Assembly: GCA_000499405.2 (NCBI GenBank)
Contig: HG738140.1
Coordinates: forward strand, 7,281,560 to 7,345,559
Direction of reading: 5' to 3'
DNA: 64,000 nucleotides
DNA from: Onchocerca volvulus
Lineage: Eukaryota; Nematoda; Chromadorea; Rhabditida; Onchocercidae
This document shows positions 12,201 to 26,170 of the stretch, in pieces. The notes beneath the pieces were generated by a model. It saw nothing but the letters and a program-made list of their open reading frames with translations. It searched no databases and was not told the DNA's origin. The position numbers and the translations under genes are program-made. Within the stretch, counting starts at the first letter, position 1. The number at the start of each line of letters is the position of its first letter.

Positions 12201-13990
12201 CATTCATCAATTCTTTGTCATCCACCAAAACAATTGTCAAAATATCAAAAATCGCATTAGTTCAATGTTCATATATTTTACGAAACACATCAAAAGAAAG
12301 TCAGAATATTGGAAACTATTTATTATTAATATTTTTTTAATTTAAATACTTCTGTCTAATATTCAGGATTTGCAGCTGGATGAATACCAATAAAATTACA
12401 ATAATCACTAAATTACTTACATTTCTTCATGCATCATTTTCTGCCAATATTATCACGCAAAAAATTGTTTTTCTCTAATAAACTACATTCTTCATTATTG
12501 CAAAGATATTTAATATAATCCTAACAACGAAGCGTTAGCAAAATTACACTTTTCAAGCGAGAACATGTCAATAGAGATGAACTTCAGTGAAGATGGATGC
12601 ACAAAACCAAAATGATACTGAAATATGTCACCGCTTTTTGGAACTAGAAAATAATATGCATCTTCTGTCAACATAAATGAATCCTGAGCAAGCTTTACAG
12701 TCAAACTAATTGAATTATCGCATTGACGCTTTGCGGTTATCTATGAGATATGGATAAAAGATAAAATTAAATTTTGTTTCAGGAATTTTTTGATAATAAG
12801 ATAAAAATATTGGAGTATAATTTTATGCAATTGATAAATTTTATTCGAGTTTTTTCGAATTTTCCACAATTTTAAAGTTCCATGTGCATCAAATATTAGT
12901 TATTTTGCTAAAAACATCAGAAAATAAGCAACATGTATTTGCTAGCATAAAAAGACCCGGAAACTCTCTTTGCTAATAAAATTGATTCACTCAGTGCCAC
13001 CTTAAATAAACGGATTCTTTTACTATATGCTTCCAAAATAAAGACTAATAATGCTATAGAAATGGTATTTGATAATACGATCATTAGCTTCATGTATTTG
13101 ATGAAATTTATATGTATTTCAAACAGTAGATGTACTATTGGTGGAGGAGATTTTATTTTATTTTATTTTTTAGAATTCAAGTGATATCAAATTTATTTGC
13201 AGAAGAGTATACGTTATTGAATCAATGCAATTTTTCAAACGCTTAATATAATAAGAATTTCTTTATTCTGTTTTAGTCTTCAGTTTAAAAAACTATTTCT
13301 CAATAAGAGCTTAAAAATCGATGAAACATATATTCAATCTGCTTTTTTCATGCCAAATTATTGTCACTCAGAACATTTTTGTATGATTTTTTTCAATTTT
13401 TTAAAACTTTGATAAAATTTTTTAATTTCTATACCCTACTTTTTAGCTTCTAACATCGCCATCTGAATGCTTTTTTTTTTTTATCTTCATGATTACAGCA
13501 TTATTTACATTAATTTCTTAACAATAAGATCAATTCATTAAAATTGCTAAAATCAAAATCAAATGAGACTTATGAAATATTTTCAAATTCTTTAGAAAAG
13601 AATCATTAAATTATAGGAGAAAACATAATATCATATGAATAAATTCAGTTTTTTCAGCTGAAAATTATTTTTACCAATTGGTTGCTAATCGAATGAGTGT
13701 TCATATAGCTGTATTATCCACTTAGTCTTCCTAGGTTTGCTTGGCAACATAAATTAATGCTTGGGGTTCATGAGAAGAATCATTCCGGATTCGTAACTTT
13801 TATCCTGATATCCATCGACAGTACCAGCTTTTTTCTTCATTGCTTCTGATTAGAAAAATCTACTTTAAGCATTAAAGAAAGGATTAATAGTCATTAGTTT
13901 TGATTACAAGAATCCTTGAAATTGATCGTCCATACTTGGAAATTATCAGAAGTAAAGGAAATTCTTTTTGGTGTTGTTACTTATTTCCCT
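9262..13990. other. A+T-rich spacer
   Basis: Mostly low-complexity A+T-rich sequence without recognisable genes. It contains a 15-bp-arm inverted repeat (11094-11128) and one weak possible exon on the - strand (about 12510-12704, containing KSGDIFQYHFGFVHPSSLKF) that has balanced amino-acid composition but no identified partner exons or family. Confidence 0.4.
11094..11128. repeat. Perfect inverted repeat, 15-bp arms, 5-nt loop
   Basis: Left arm ATGTTTTCTATAATT, loop TTTAC, right arm AATTATAGAAAACAT. The arms are exact reverse complements. Lies in non-coding DNA; could fold as a hairpin or be the core of a small inverted-repeat element. Confidence 0.9.
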
Positions 13991-14049
13991 TTTTTCATTG
14001 CAATCAACGATGTATCAGTTGTCAAAAAAAGAATCGTTAATCTTCCAGC

Positions 14050-15014
14050 GTTAGTTGTATTACCATCGTTTACAACTGCATCTCGCAAATGAATGTATTC
14101 TTCAGAGAGAAGCTCTGAAAAGCGTTCTGTTAAATCCTTTTTTTTGTTGGAAATTTGGCTTCTGGCACTTCTTCATTTTGTTGGACCAATTCTGCCAAAA
14201 AAAGTTGGAGCAAATGTCGACTATATTCTCTTTTCCTTTTATAATTGGCATACTTTATCTAGTATCCAAGTCAGTGGTTTATTTTCAATGACAATTTCGA
14301 TACTGGAATGCTCCAAGTTCTCGATTGATGCTTCCAGTTGTCGAAGTCGCCTTAATGATGTGTCTTTTGATAAAATGGAGCTCATTGTATAACGACTTTT
14401 CAATCGCATTCGGTTGCCGAATTTTTCAACCAGTATGTTTCTTATAATGTCATAATTTTCTGGGAAGATTCATAACTCCTGACGGCCAATAGAGCATCTC
14501 CTTTAAGGCAAGACATCAGGTAATTAAGTTTCTGGATTTCGAGAATATCTTGGAGATGTACCGCTAAAAGTGCTCCAGAATTTTTTCCAGAGCTTGGGAT
14601 TACTACTAAACTTTGGTAGCAATAGCAACAGTTGTGGTAGATTGACATCGCTCGAACTGCTCGAGATCTTCCCTATGGGAGATTGGTTCTATGGCTTTCA
14701 CTTCGCTTAGTTATTAGACAGCTAGTTGGAAGTCATCCATATACCTTATCGCTTCTTCTTCTTTTCGTTGAATTGGAAGTGTTATTTTTTGTGTAAGTTC
14801 CAATCAACTTTTGTCAATGGATTCCAATGTGTTAATATAGAACTCGAATTACTTCGTTTTTTCTTTCACGATTCTCCCTTTTACTTCATTATGCCGCCTT
14901 AGTTCTTTTCTTGAGAGGTTCGGATTCGGTGTTAGATCAATGGTTTACCTCTTCGAGAAGTTTGATTAAGTTCTCTTTAGTTAGTTACGCCGTCGAATTC
15001 AGACTGGAAGACAT
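14050..15014 (-). pseudogene. BEL/Pao retrotransposon gag, degraded
   Basis: Reading leftward from an ATG at 15014, the frame gives MSSSLNSTA, a stop, then LTKENLIKLLEEVNH, stop, and SEPLKKRTKAA. The diagnostic part is 14442-14648: LQDILEIQKLNYLMSCLKGDALLAVRSYE, which matches the conserved gag motif (IQKLxYLxSCLKGxA) of nematode and insect BEL/Pao elements. At least five in-frame stops lie between 15014 and 14400. No intact protease, reverse transcriptase or integrase is visible in the window, so only the 5' portion remains. It sits inside a Helitron copy. Confidence 0.72.
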
Positions 15015-15015
15015 T

Positions 15016-15853
15016 GTTGTGGAATTTTTTTGTTGGATCGGTAATCCGTGTGTGTGTGTGTGTGTTTGACGATCTAGTATGAAGCGAACTCGTATGACGC
15101 AAAGTAATATTTAAGGCGCGCTAGTGTGACACGACGTAGTGTTAGTATAATTTATTAATTACAAAGGCGAGAATAATAATAAGTAAAAATAAAAATAAAA
15201 AGAATGAAAACGCGTTGTCGAGTCGTAGGAACTGTCGAAGCTTGAAGAAGTGTGAAGGCTGAAGGCTGAAGACTGAAAACTGGAGACTGAAGACTAACGA
15301 CTGAAGAAGACTGACTTTGTGAGCAATATAGCTAGCTTATATAGTGATAAGAAGTGGGAGTGATTAAACAGAATTACAATTTTTTAGAGCTATTACAAAA
15401 TTATTTCATGAGAAAATTCCTTTAGTACATAGATGTGTTAAATGATAAAGGATGGATTACAATTTTTTTAAGCTGTTAAAAAATATAATACATTTTTTTC
15501 TTACAGCATTCCGATAAGCATGATTCGACATGTTAAATGATTATAAGTTAGATAATGGATTTAACTTTTAACATGTTAACTGATTACAAATTAGATAACA
15601 GATTACACTTTCGTCATGGGAAAGTGTTAAAAATTAAAATGAATCATATTTTCTAGAAAATTCTTACAAATATAATTTTATAACTAATTATAATTTTATA
15701 ATTATCTTATATTCATAGTTTTTCAAAATAAACATATGGAAAAGGCTTTGATTTTTATTTAGTATTCGCGATTTTCGCGACAGACATACTTCATCTAGGG
15801 CACCAAATAATGTCGCGAAACTTGAATGTAGTAAATTGGAGTGCTCCGCGACA
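15016..15853 (-). repeat. BEL/Pao LTR/leader region
   Basis: Sequence directly upstream of gag on the - strand. Retroelement-like termini TGTCGCG/CGCGACA occur at 15853, 15809 and 15782. A TTGGTGCCC string (about 15798-15806, - strand) just inside one terminus resembles a tRNA primer-binding site. A (TG)n run lies at 15046-15066. The exact LTR limits cannot be set because no second LTR is present in the window. Confidence 0.5.
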
Positions 15854-15873
15854 CTAAGATATTAAATATTTTC

Positions 15874-16134
15874 TTAGCCAAAGTATAATAGAACACAATA
15901 ATGGGTGGTCATCCAGTAAATTCGTGGGCACAAGAGATAAAGAAATTGAAATTGAAGTGAATGAGAGGAGTCCTTGAGTGGTGGTGAATCCGTAGAAAAG
16001 ACTGTGTCGTTGTCGAAAGAAGTTAACAAATGCTTTTGGATCGTCGGTTGCCGACTATTTCGATTTAATCCATGCTCTGGCGCTGTTTGAGTGTCATCAA
16101 TCAAGGACGGAATCTCAACGACCAAAGAGGACAC
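15874..16134 (-). other. Open frame next to the BEL/Pao terminus, unidentified
   Basis: An 86-codon frame (contains PSLIDDTQTAPEHGLNRN and ends near TTHYCVLLYFG) that stops 20 bp from the retroelement terminus at 15853. Its placement would suit the C-terminal end of a retroelement polyprotein ahead of a 3' LTR, but I do not recognise the sequence. It may equally be chance. Confidence 0.2.
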
Positions 16135-17499
16135 CGATTTTGATCACTGCATCATTTCTTGACGTTGATGAATCTTGGTCTTTAAACTGGGTAATTAAAC
16201 TTCACATTTGAGGGCATCATTACACTTGCAAGGAAAAGTTAAGACATGATCAATTAAATTTGAACAATTTGAGTTTCAAAAAGATTCGAAATTACATCTG
16301 GAGTTCAGTCCTTGCTACGTTGTAATTAATCATCCAATTTCCTAGCAGTTTTAAATGACACCTATTATATTCAAATTCTTACGAAATAAAATAAGGAAAG
16401 AAAGATAAAGTTATTCTAATTACATTAATATGAACCCTTTTTCCGGTTATTCCGACAATCGATGAGTTTCTGCAATTTTTGTCAATTGATTGTTTCTCCG
16501 GTGAAGAACAATATCTCTACGTGGAATATATCTCCGACTGTAACAGTTGCTACTTCATATATAATTGGAGCATTGAATCTTCACACATGTCTTCCAGCAG
16601 CATGAATAACAATCTTGTGTGTATCAGATGGCATCATGTCTTTTGCTATTTCAAACAAACGCACTAAATTATTTTTTTCATGAAGCTGTTGCAATGCGGA
16701 AATGACGAATCTTTCTATGTCGGTATGAATTCCGCAGCGAGAATCCATTTCATCATTGCTATCGCCTTATGAAATACATTTGTAGGACACGGAAGCAGAG
16801 AGATTTCGACCTTTTGATAAGTTCGTCCTTTCATCTTGAAAGTTGGCATAAATTGTGTTACTACGGTTTCTGCGCCGAACAACGTCATTTGATTCGATGG
16901 TGTATCCGAAAAGCAAAGTTTTTAATGGCTCTGGCGGTTCTTTAGTTGAGGCAGTTTAATTTTTCCGACGGCAACACATCCCTTTTGTTTCTCCATTAAA
17001 TTTCAAAGTTTGAAATGAGGACACGTATCATAAAGCTATAATCAACAGCTGGGTTGTATTGGGATGCAAGGGGATCGTAATCGCGTGATGCTGAACACGA
17101 GGTCATGTTTGTCGCTCATCAAGAAATACTGAAGGTGAAGTGGCGCAACATAGTTTTAAAAAAACGAAAAACATGTTACCATCAAAACGCTTCATTTCAC
17201 AGATAAACGACAAAGATCGACGCAACAACAGCAACAGTTCGGAGTTCCAAGATTTTCAATTCGACAGTTCAAAGCGACGCAACAGTATCAACAATCTGAC
17301 AATTCACTTGAATGGTATTCTTCTCCTTTATCGACAAGGGAAAGAATAAACTAATGATTCATTTTCCTGGATATTCTCTGATAATTTTTGTTACAAAGAA
17401 TCACTCTTCATCAATTAATAAAACCTTTCTCAACAGCATTTATCTCTGTCATACAAGACATAGAAAACCTCCTCACATCTATTGCTGACCTAGCCGAAT

Positions 17500-17850
17500 C
17501 ATAGTAGCAAGAATCAATCTCCAATCCAAGCATACTACATATCAAATTAAAAAATATCAATTTTTTCCCCAACACTAGAAATATTTGCTTTCTATTTTCT
17601 TCTTTTTCCACCTAATCAGACTGAGCTACAGTAACGCGTGTATAAAAACAAGCGCGTATTCGAATACAACGTTGTGTCAAAATTTTAAAACAACAGGTAA
17701 GAATTTTCCGACACTCAAGATTTGAACTATATACAAAAGGCGAGTGTTTGAGAACTTTCGGAGATTTAAGATTTTAAACAAACGTTTGCATTTTTATTTG
17801 TATAGACTAGCTGGATCCTGCAACGTGGAGCTAGTATCGTATAAATCCAA
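17500..17850 (+). repeat. Helitron terminal repeat, copy 3
   Basis: Contains CGCGTATTCGAATACAACG, GTTGTGTCAAAATTTT, GAGATTTAAGA and TTGTATAGACTAGCTGGA in this order. Same family as 540-660, 5390-5720 (inverted), 36165-36245 and 53390-53510. Confidence 0.7.
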
Positions 17851-20800
17851 TAAAATCTATTTGATTTGATTTAGCGGAATGAAAAATCAAACTTTAAACA
17901 AACAAAAGAATCTCCCTCCGAAACAATTTTCTCCCCAATAACAGCATTGTATGCAACTGCAATAAGAAAGTCATCTGGTTAATCGGATGAAAATATCGAG
18001 TGCAACAAGAAGATACTTAAAATTTGATAACAGAAAAACATGGCATGTCAATCAGGAAATGATCATGTGTTATTACACAGGCAAATTTTTTTCATCCATT
18101 TGCAAATTTTTTGATTTTTTATTTTCATCTTTTTTTTTTTTTTTTTGTTGCACTTACCGTTCGCGAGGAATGCTGAGCTTTTTCTTTTTTTCACTAAATT
18201 CTTCTGATCAACTGTTTAATGACTGCAAAAAAAGAAAAAAAAAAGTTTTTTATTTGAATGAATGGAATTTTTCATTACACAAGTGCCGTTGGTAACTCAG
18301 CAGTTGAAATGAGATGAGTCTGTTGATTGAAGTTAGAAAAGTTTTGATTGAAGTCATTGGACGATTCTCGCATAAAATCAAATTCTTTCGTTTGCATTTG
18401 CAACTGCAAAATTTCTAAACAGTTTATATATATTAGTGATTTAATTCATCATCAGTCGTTTAAATAACAGATGGAAAAAGTTAGTACCTGAGAAAAACTT
18501 AATACTTCGGTGTGCCTGAGAAGTTCCAATTGTGACGCTATCAGAAGATACTGCTATCAAATTCCAAATATTTTCAGTATTCAATAACCAAATTGTCATG
18601 TAAATGATTTATTCTTCAAGAAGGAAGTGAATTAAATAACATTGCTTATGATAAAAATGAATTAAACAGTACTTAATTACGATGATTGAATAAGTAGTAA
18701 TCGAATAAAAAATTAGGTAAAAATCAAATTTAAATAATATATCAAATTCTTGCCGATATCTGATAGAAAAACTCAAAATTTTTCAGAACTTTTCTAATAT
18801 TATAAGAAGTATGTAAGTTTTTTATTTTTTAATTTACCAAGCAATCTTATCGTCAATTTTATGATCCAATATTTACTTTACTATCAAAGAATTCAAATCA
18901 GTGAAACTACTGATTTGATTTATACTTACAAAACGGTATTATTGTTCATATTGGTTGTTGAATGATATATGCGCATGATTCAGACAATAACATTTTCTGA
19001 TTTCAATATTATTCAAACATATTATAATCTGCGACTACTTTTAACAATAAAAATGAACCGTAATGAAACAAGATAATGAATATGTAAAGATTTTGGGACT
19101 GTCTGGATTAAAACTAACAATTTTGCGTGTAAATTGAAAAAAAAGATTGAAATCTGATGAAAGCCAAATAATCCATCAGCGCTCTACTTCTTGCTTTATT
19201 TTTATCGGAGGTTTTTATTTTTCTATCTGATAAGATATCACAAATGATTTCAAAAAATATCGTAGAAAAGCAAACCTGCAAGCTCGAAAATTCGAATATT
19301 CTTCTCTCAAGATTTAAGTGCTGAATTCGGAGTAATAAATCATTACAACTTACATCATTTTTTTTTTTTTTTTTTATTTGTGCAAAATCATTTGTGCAAC
19401 TTACAATCATTCGGGAAGAAAAAGCGCTTTTTGTGATTGCTTATTGAAGCGAAAATTTTGGAGAAGCAGTCATATATCATGCTATAGGTAGGTTGTATTA
19501 CATGTAAATCCCGTGAAATGAGATTATTTGCATTAATTAAATGAAATAATTTTATTATTTGAATCACCACTGTAGAAACAAAAAACAGAGGTGAATACTA
19601 CTGTTAACTTCCGGGAACTTTTTACAATATATGAAAAATATCAAGTTTCAAATTTAGCATTTAGAATTTTGCTGAAACAAATAAATTTTTAATAACTATT
19701 ATTCTTTACAGATTAGATGTAAGCTCAGAAATTGATCATAAATACCAATTTTTCGTGAGAATCTAACTTTCTTCTATCGGTATATCGTTGTTTATGTCAG
19801 TAATTATTGCATAGAATGTTTATGTCAGTAATTATTGCAAGATTTCTCGGTTAGCAAGTACAATTCTTCCCAAAACATATATGAACAATAAAGTCAATAA
19901 AATTACTTCGCCATTACAACAGCTGTCATCATAGCCAGCATTCCGTAAATTATTAGTGCACGACGAAAGATTTAACTTCACTTGTTTATCACTTAAGGAA
20001 GACTTACTTTCGCTTGTTTAACGCTTCAGAGAGTAAGTAAATCGATGAAGTGAAGTATGCGATTATCATCATCTCATCTGTGGTCAGTTTTAACTGACTG
20101 TATCGCTATTTTGAACTGTATCATTATTATTATTCAAAACTGCTAGAGATATTTTCAAATATCTGCTGCTGAATGCAATCCCCAACTTTTTCTCGGACAG
20201 GCATCACACATCAACAATTTCAACATTTTCTTCAATTCGCTTATTTTTTATGTCCTGTTTCCTTTTTTTTTCCTTTTTTTTTTTTTTTTTTACATAAAAA
20301 GTTTTATTCAAAGGTAAATATATGTTGTACACTGGAAGATTTTCGATCCATTGGCAGTATGTTCTATTCTTTTTCCCCTAACTTCTAGACAACGTTCTCT
20401 CCTCTCGTTCAGAAGAATGAATGATGGATCTTTCTTCCTTTTTGCTCATGCCTGATCGATTGATATGATGATGCCTGCTCTTGGAAATGAATCAAGTCGA
20501 TAATCAACCGACATTTTCCTTTCGTTCACTTTTTGTTTTCATCTATTTATCATTGAAGGAATGAATGATATTAAATTTTAAGTTCAAGCCAGTTAACTTT
20601 TAAATCCTTCAATTAGATTTCTTTTTTTTTGATTAGAATATGAAAAGGTTCAATGTTAAAACTTGCATTCATATAAATGTAAAAGCTTACTAATGACATT
20701 TTAGTAAATTCGAAATTTTGATATAATTGAAATGGAAGAAAGGCAGTTAGGAAATTTTGAAATTGTAGGAAAACTTTTGCAATTGCAGGAAAAATCTGAT

Positions 20801-23800
20801 ATATATATATATGTTGCTTGATGCCAATCGTTGCTCCTCACAAATCATTTTTTCTTTTTTTTAATATTGAAAAAGCAAAAAAATTGAGAATCAACTGTGC
20901 TCATTTACAGAAAAAATTAAAGTGTAAAATAATTGAAGAGTTCAAATCAAATTTTTATCGTATATCTCTACTTTTTTTCGGAGTTAAATTAGTTACTTCT
21001 ACTGACTTTTTTCTTTTTGTGATCCATCTTTTAAGTCAGATCTGTATGCAAATCCATCTGCATATTAGTTAACTTGAACTTTCATCAGTATGGTTCAACT
21101 TCAAGCATTCAAAAAATCAAAATGTGTTGTGGATTCTATCATCTACATCAGTCCTTTTCGAAGCATCGCTTCAATTTATCTGATTATCAATTTTCTGAAC
21201 TAAATTTTTGAAAACCTGAGTTCGTTTGTGATGAATACTTAGTAGAAGTCCGACAAATACTTCTAAGGAATTTGAAATTTATTTATTTTTTTTTTCGCAC
21301 TTGAATTTCTCGGCGCGGGCAACTTTAATTTAAAATAAGGCATGGAATTTTTTTTTAGAAGAGTTTCAAAACTTGCTCCATACTTTAACATAGGAGTATC
21401 AATTTCAAGTAGTTACAGTTATTTTAAAAAACAGGTTTGTAGTTTTGGATGAAATCCCTATTTTAAAAGAAAATAGTTCAGATTAGATAATTAATGATCT
21501 TCATCTTTTTCTTCATCTTTGTCTCACTAGCAAATCATACATCAAAAAATTCGCTGAAAAGTAAACATCATTGTTCGTTACATTATCAAACGTCATCTTC
21601 AGGCAGAATTATTCAAAAAAAGAAAAAATTGCTCTATGAAATATGCATATTTTACGAGCGACAATTTCAAAATTGAAAAATAAAATCAATCCAAATTCTT
21701 CAAAGGTTAGAAGGGAAAAGTATAATCTTACATTGATTCTTGGAATATTAATTATCAGAATAGTAGAAATGTGTAAATCTCGACTACGTTCTAGACGTAT
21801 CTTTAATCCTCCAATCATTTATTTCATTCATCTATTCGGTATTTACATCATTGGTGAAGCGGAGACAATTTATTCCAGTGAAAATTTTTCAAGAAAAGGT
21901 GAACAAGAAATAAAATTGTTACAAAAATAGTTCTCTAAGAATGATGCAATAACAGCAGTAGATTGATGGGAAGGTAAAAGAGAATATAAATATGGAAAGG
22001 TTATAAAAAATATGCTTTAAAAAAAGTTGCTCAGTGAGGTAAAAGTCTATACATGTCTTTGTAAACTTGTCTAAACATTGAACTAATAATAACGACTAAC
22101 CTTGAGAAAAATACTACCTGCATTTCTTACAATTCAATCAAATTATCATTAAACTGAGGAAGAACGAACATCAGCAAACGAGCGAAGAAGACAAAGAATG
22201 GTTCGCTCGGTTGTCAGTATCATAAACAACGATTATTCGTAGCAAATTCGTTGATAGTAAATTGAGGATAAATAATGATGCATATTAATTGAGAAATGTT
22301 TCTCTTTGATGTTTTTCAGAGTGATGATAATAAGATAGATGTGGAAGATTGATGTTAAAAGTAACAATGCAAATGATCGGCAATCTTTATATTCGTATTA
22401 AAATGACCGATCGTTTCGTTTACAGTAAGAGATATCGCAGAATTAAAAGAATTTTGATTGTTTAAGCTGAGAGAGTGCTTTATGTCCTTTACTGGTTCTT
22501 CAAAGAACGAATTTCTTAAGCATCTGTCAGAATTTATTTCAGAATTAAAATTTACTGTTTATATTGTTCAATTTTTTTCCACGAATTATTTGATTATTAA
22601 CGTATCACATATTGGTAATACGTCAAATATGGATGTATCTGATTCATACACTATTGCCAATAAACACTTTTTATTTTATTTATCTACTGCTTAGTCTGTA
22701 TACAGATCAAAAAACCGATCTTTCGAGAACAAATTACAATAACTGTCTCCTTGATTCGCTGGAAGTTCTGAACATACTTCATCATATTTATCACTATCAG
22801 TAACAACAAAAAATAATATTAACGAATAAACAAATGTTGCTATTAATTTATCTCAATGAGATGCTTTTGCAGTCATGAGGAAGTATACGCGGTCTTTGAG
22901 ACGATATTATTAATTGATTTCCAAATTTTACAATTTTTAAAGGATTCTTAAATTACTCTGATTGGAAATAGTAAGGTAGTAATATTTCAAAACCGGTCTT
23001 TTAAAATGCAATCCACTCCGTAAATTTTTGAAAGATCGCCAATCTTCAGTAGTTTAAGTAAAAACAATAGTAATTGTATTGCATATTAGAAGAGTTTACA
23101 GAATGTACATATATAAATATAAAAGTACTGTAATAATTTATTTTCGTGCTTCTAGCATTCAGATAGAGCGGTACTGTTTCTTCTTTAAATTTGTCATTTT
23201 TTTTTTTTTTTTTTTTCATTTCAACAAATTTCATTTTGCTTTATTTTTTGTAGCATTTTCATCAGTCATGAAATATGTATAATTCTAAGCAATGAATTAA
23301 AATTAATAAAAGAAAACAGATAAGGGAATCATTTCAGCTATCTTTTAGCTCTTGAATTAAAATCGAAAACAATTGATTCTCTCTGAAGATTCTGAAGTAC
23401 CATGAAATTAATGCATAGATTAAAATAACGCTGGCTCGATGATTTTTGATTCTTAGGTGAACTGTAGATTGCAAAAGTTCTGCTTTTTCCGAGGAATAGT
23501 ACAATAGTGAGTTTAGAAACAACTAAGCCTGATAATTTTTTTTATTTTTATCGATAATTTTCATTGATGATTTTTTTCCATTATTATTAATAAATTATTG
23601 ATAATTTAAATTCATTTCTGATGTTTTCCTTTTTGCAATGTTCGAAAAGACATACGCGAAATTGCCAAATCTTTAGAAAAAAAAAGCATTTTTTTCATTT
23701 GCAATATATTCTCCTGCAATTGTATCATGTTAAGCACCATTCTATTTCACGATCGATATTTTCTTTTAACACACATTTTTGCAGTATTGGCCTCGAGAAG

Positions 23801-26084
23801 TATCGGGAAATAATTGTCTCCATAAAAATCAAATGCCTCATCTACCTATCTTTTGAAGCGATCCTTCTAGTTCTGTCTTTATTACAGTTTTTATTCAAAA
23901 TATATCCAGAAACGAAATTTCTAGAAAGACACTTTTCCGTTTCTCCTTACAGTTGGTTAGAAGAATACAGGAGAAAGTTTGAATTGAACTAGATTTCAAT
24001 CTTTGTTCAGAATTCTCTCATCTTGTTTCTTTCATTTATAGGAGTAATAACATTTGGGACTCAATGTCTTTTGAATTTGAAATGACTTTTAAAATGAGTA
24101 TCTGAGAAATAAATTTTGCTTTTTTCACTTATTAAAATCTTATTAGTTGCAGTTGTTTTTTACCAAATTAATTTGCATAATAGCAGCATGTATACTTGGC
24201 ATCACCATTCGTTAAACTTCAAAAATTATAAAAAAGATGATCAAAAAAAAAAGAATCAATAATTTAGATCTCCAATCTGCAAGTTAAAAATGAAACTCTA
24301 AAATTTGTTTTTTCAGCTTCTTTATTCTTTTAATCGTGTTTGTTGTCGATTCTTTCATTCCACGACCTTTGGTCTCTCTTCATTGCAACACACAACACTA
24401 AACATATCGACGATTCATTCCCATCCTTAAGTTGGCGACAGTCAATCCAAACATAAAAATTCTCTGTCATTTCTTTCCATTTCTCTTCATGCAGACAATT
24501 TAAATTCACAAATCATGTTAAATTCATCTTTGAAGAAAGTGTAATTATATGAAGAAAGGCCTGATCATGATTTAGCAAACAGATGGATGCTAAATATTGT
24601 ATCAAACAGTTTGAAAATCAGTTGATAAATCTATTTCCAATGATATTTGACAGAAATACTTTCCACAAACATTTCAGAGCCATTAACACTTTTCGCAAAC
24701 ATTTCAGAATCATTTTTAGAGAGATTTCTTGGATACCGATCACAGTAGATACTTTAACATCATTAGCATAATTAATATCATTAGCAATATTAACGGAATA
24801 GGTCATCTGATTATACGGTTGATTGGTATGCGATGGCATTTTATTCTGCTTTTTTTTTCTTTTTTTTTGATTCACATATGATTGCTCTCTTCCCCATTTT
24901 TCTTCCTATAAAATTTACTTGAAAAGTTGGTGAAAATTGCCATCGTAAAATCATTGCGCAAAGGTATTGACACGTTTATTCGAATTGTTAATTAGTAATA
25001 TATTTCATTTGTCCTACTTTGTTTTATATTAAATCCATAGATAATAAAAATCATTCTACAGATTTATTTTTGAACTTTGAAAGTTTCTTTAAGAAAAGAT
25101 TTTCTTTTAATTCAAATTTCACGAAAAAGAAAAATGATGTGGGAGAGTGAAAAAAAGAAATGGCAATATCAAATCATATCACATTATTGTTATTGATAAA
25201 ATCTTTGTTTCCTCTCATTCTTTTTAATCTTTTGCTCTTAATGTTTGCATAAGCGTTGAATATTGAAAAGCGAAACTTAGATAGTTATCATTATTTCCTT
25301 AATCATCAGATGAAATATCATAACACATTTGATGGATCTCTCTCATTGCTTTCCATCTTTCCAAACATTCGGCGAGTTCGATTCCTTTTCTTCTTCAATC
25401 TTTACAACTACGATAGATAGATCATTTCAATAAATTATTGAAATTCAAATTTTAGCACGTTTATCTCACAGCCCATCTTTTTCGATAATCGAAAATATCC
25501 GTGAATCTTCAGTAATGGAACTAATCATGCAATTATTGAAGATTATAATAGAGTTCCCTAGCTTGATTATGTTAATTAAAGAGAAAACGTCGAACTGTCA
25601 ATCTAAAACTTTTGAATATTAAGTCTATTATTTATCTAAACAGCAACGTAAGTATTTAACTTTGCAAAATACCGCACATTAATAATTGTAAAATAACTGT
25701 ACACTTTGATGCAAATAAGATCTCGTGCTTTGACGTATCACAATGCTTTGACGTCTTCTGATTATCTTGCATTCAAGTAATAATTTCTTCTCGAATAATT
25801 ATGCCATATATATTTGCGTTGATTCATAATGAATGCATTTCAACATGACCCATGACCCATCCGAATAATATGCGAATGATGTTTGGCCGTTGGAACTTAA
25901 GCATTTCCCATTAACAGTAAACATATATTTTCGAAATCACAAATAGAAGCTATCGTCCATCTAAATTATAAATTATAGTCGCTCAATACAACATTATTCA
26001 TTCAGAAAGCGGAGAAGTGACGGATGTGGGCAGGTGGGAGTTACTGGATTTTTTTCTCTCGTAACATAAAGAATAATTTAATAA

Positions 26085-26170
26085 TCGATTTACTCGGATA
26101 TTCTCTGATAATTGCTTGTAACATAAACGAAGAGACGAATCACTGTTCTGTCAATCAATAAAAACGGGAT
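26085..26170 (+). repeat. Helitron-associated repeat fragment
   Basis: GGATATTCTCTGATAATT and a following GAATCACT...TCAATnAATAAAA block match 17370-17425 in the Helitron-derived region. A short isolated fragment. Confidence 0.5.

Larger units (their letters stand above)
14000..17350. mobile_element. Second Helitron copy, disrupted and partly inverted
   Basis: Pieces colinear with the 5390-8900 element: 14030-14115 matches 6765-6860, 16455-16680 matches 7085-7315 and 16900-17100 matches 7540-7800, all in - orientation. The gap 14120-16440 holds a BEL/Pao element, so the Helitron was apparently hit by a later retrotransposon. At 17140-17345 the N-terminal Rep region appears on the opposite (+) strand (ATCGACGCAACA...), implying an inversion or a second head-to-head copy with a breakpoint near 17110-17140. 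All frames are broken. Confidence 0.65.

Noticed and set aside
23621..23992. 123-codon open frame, + strand, partly hydrophobic
   Set aside because: High Phe/Ile/Lys/Leu from A+T-rich DNA, no family resemblance and no context.
25370..25392. GAGTTCGATTCC, resembling a tRNA T-loop
   Set aside because: No matching acceptor stem, anticodon arm or upstream A box could be found nearby.
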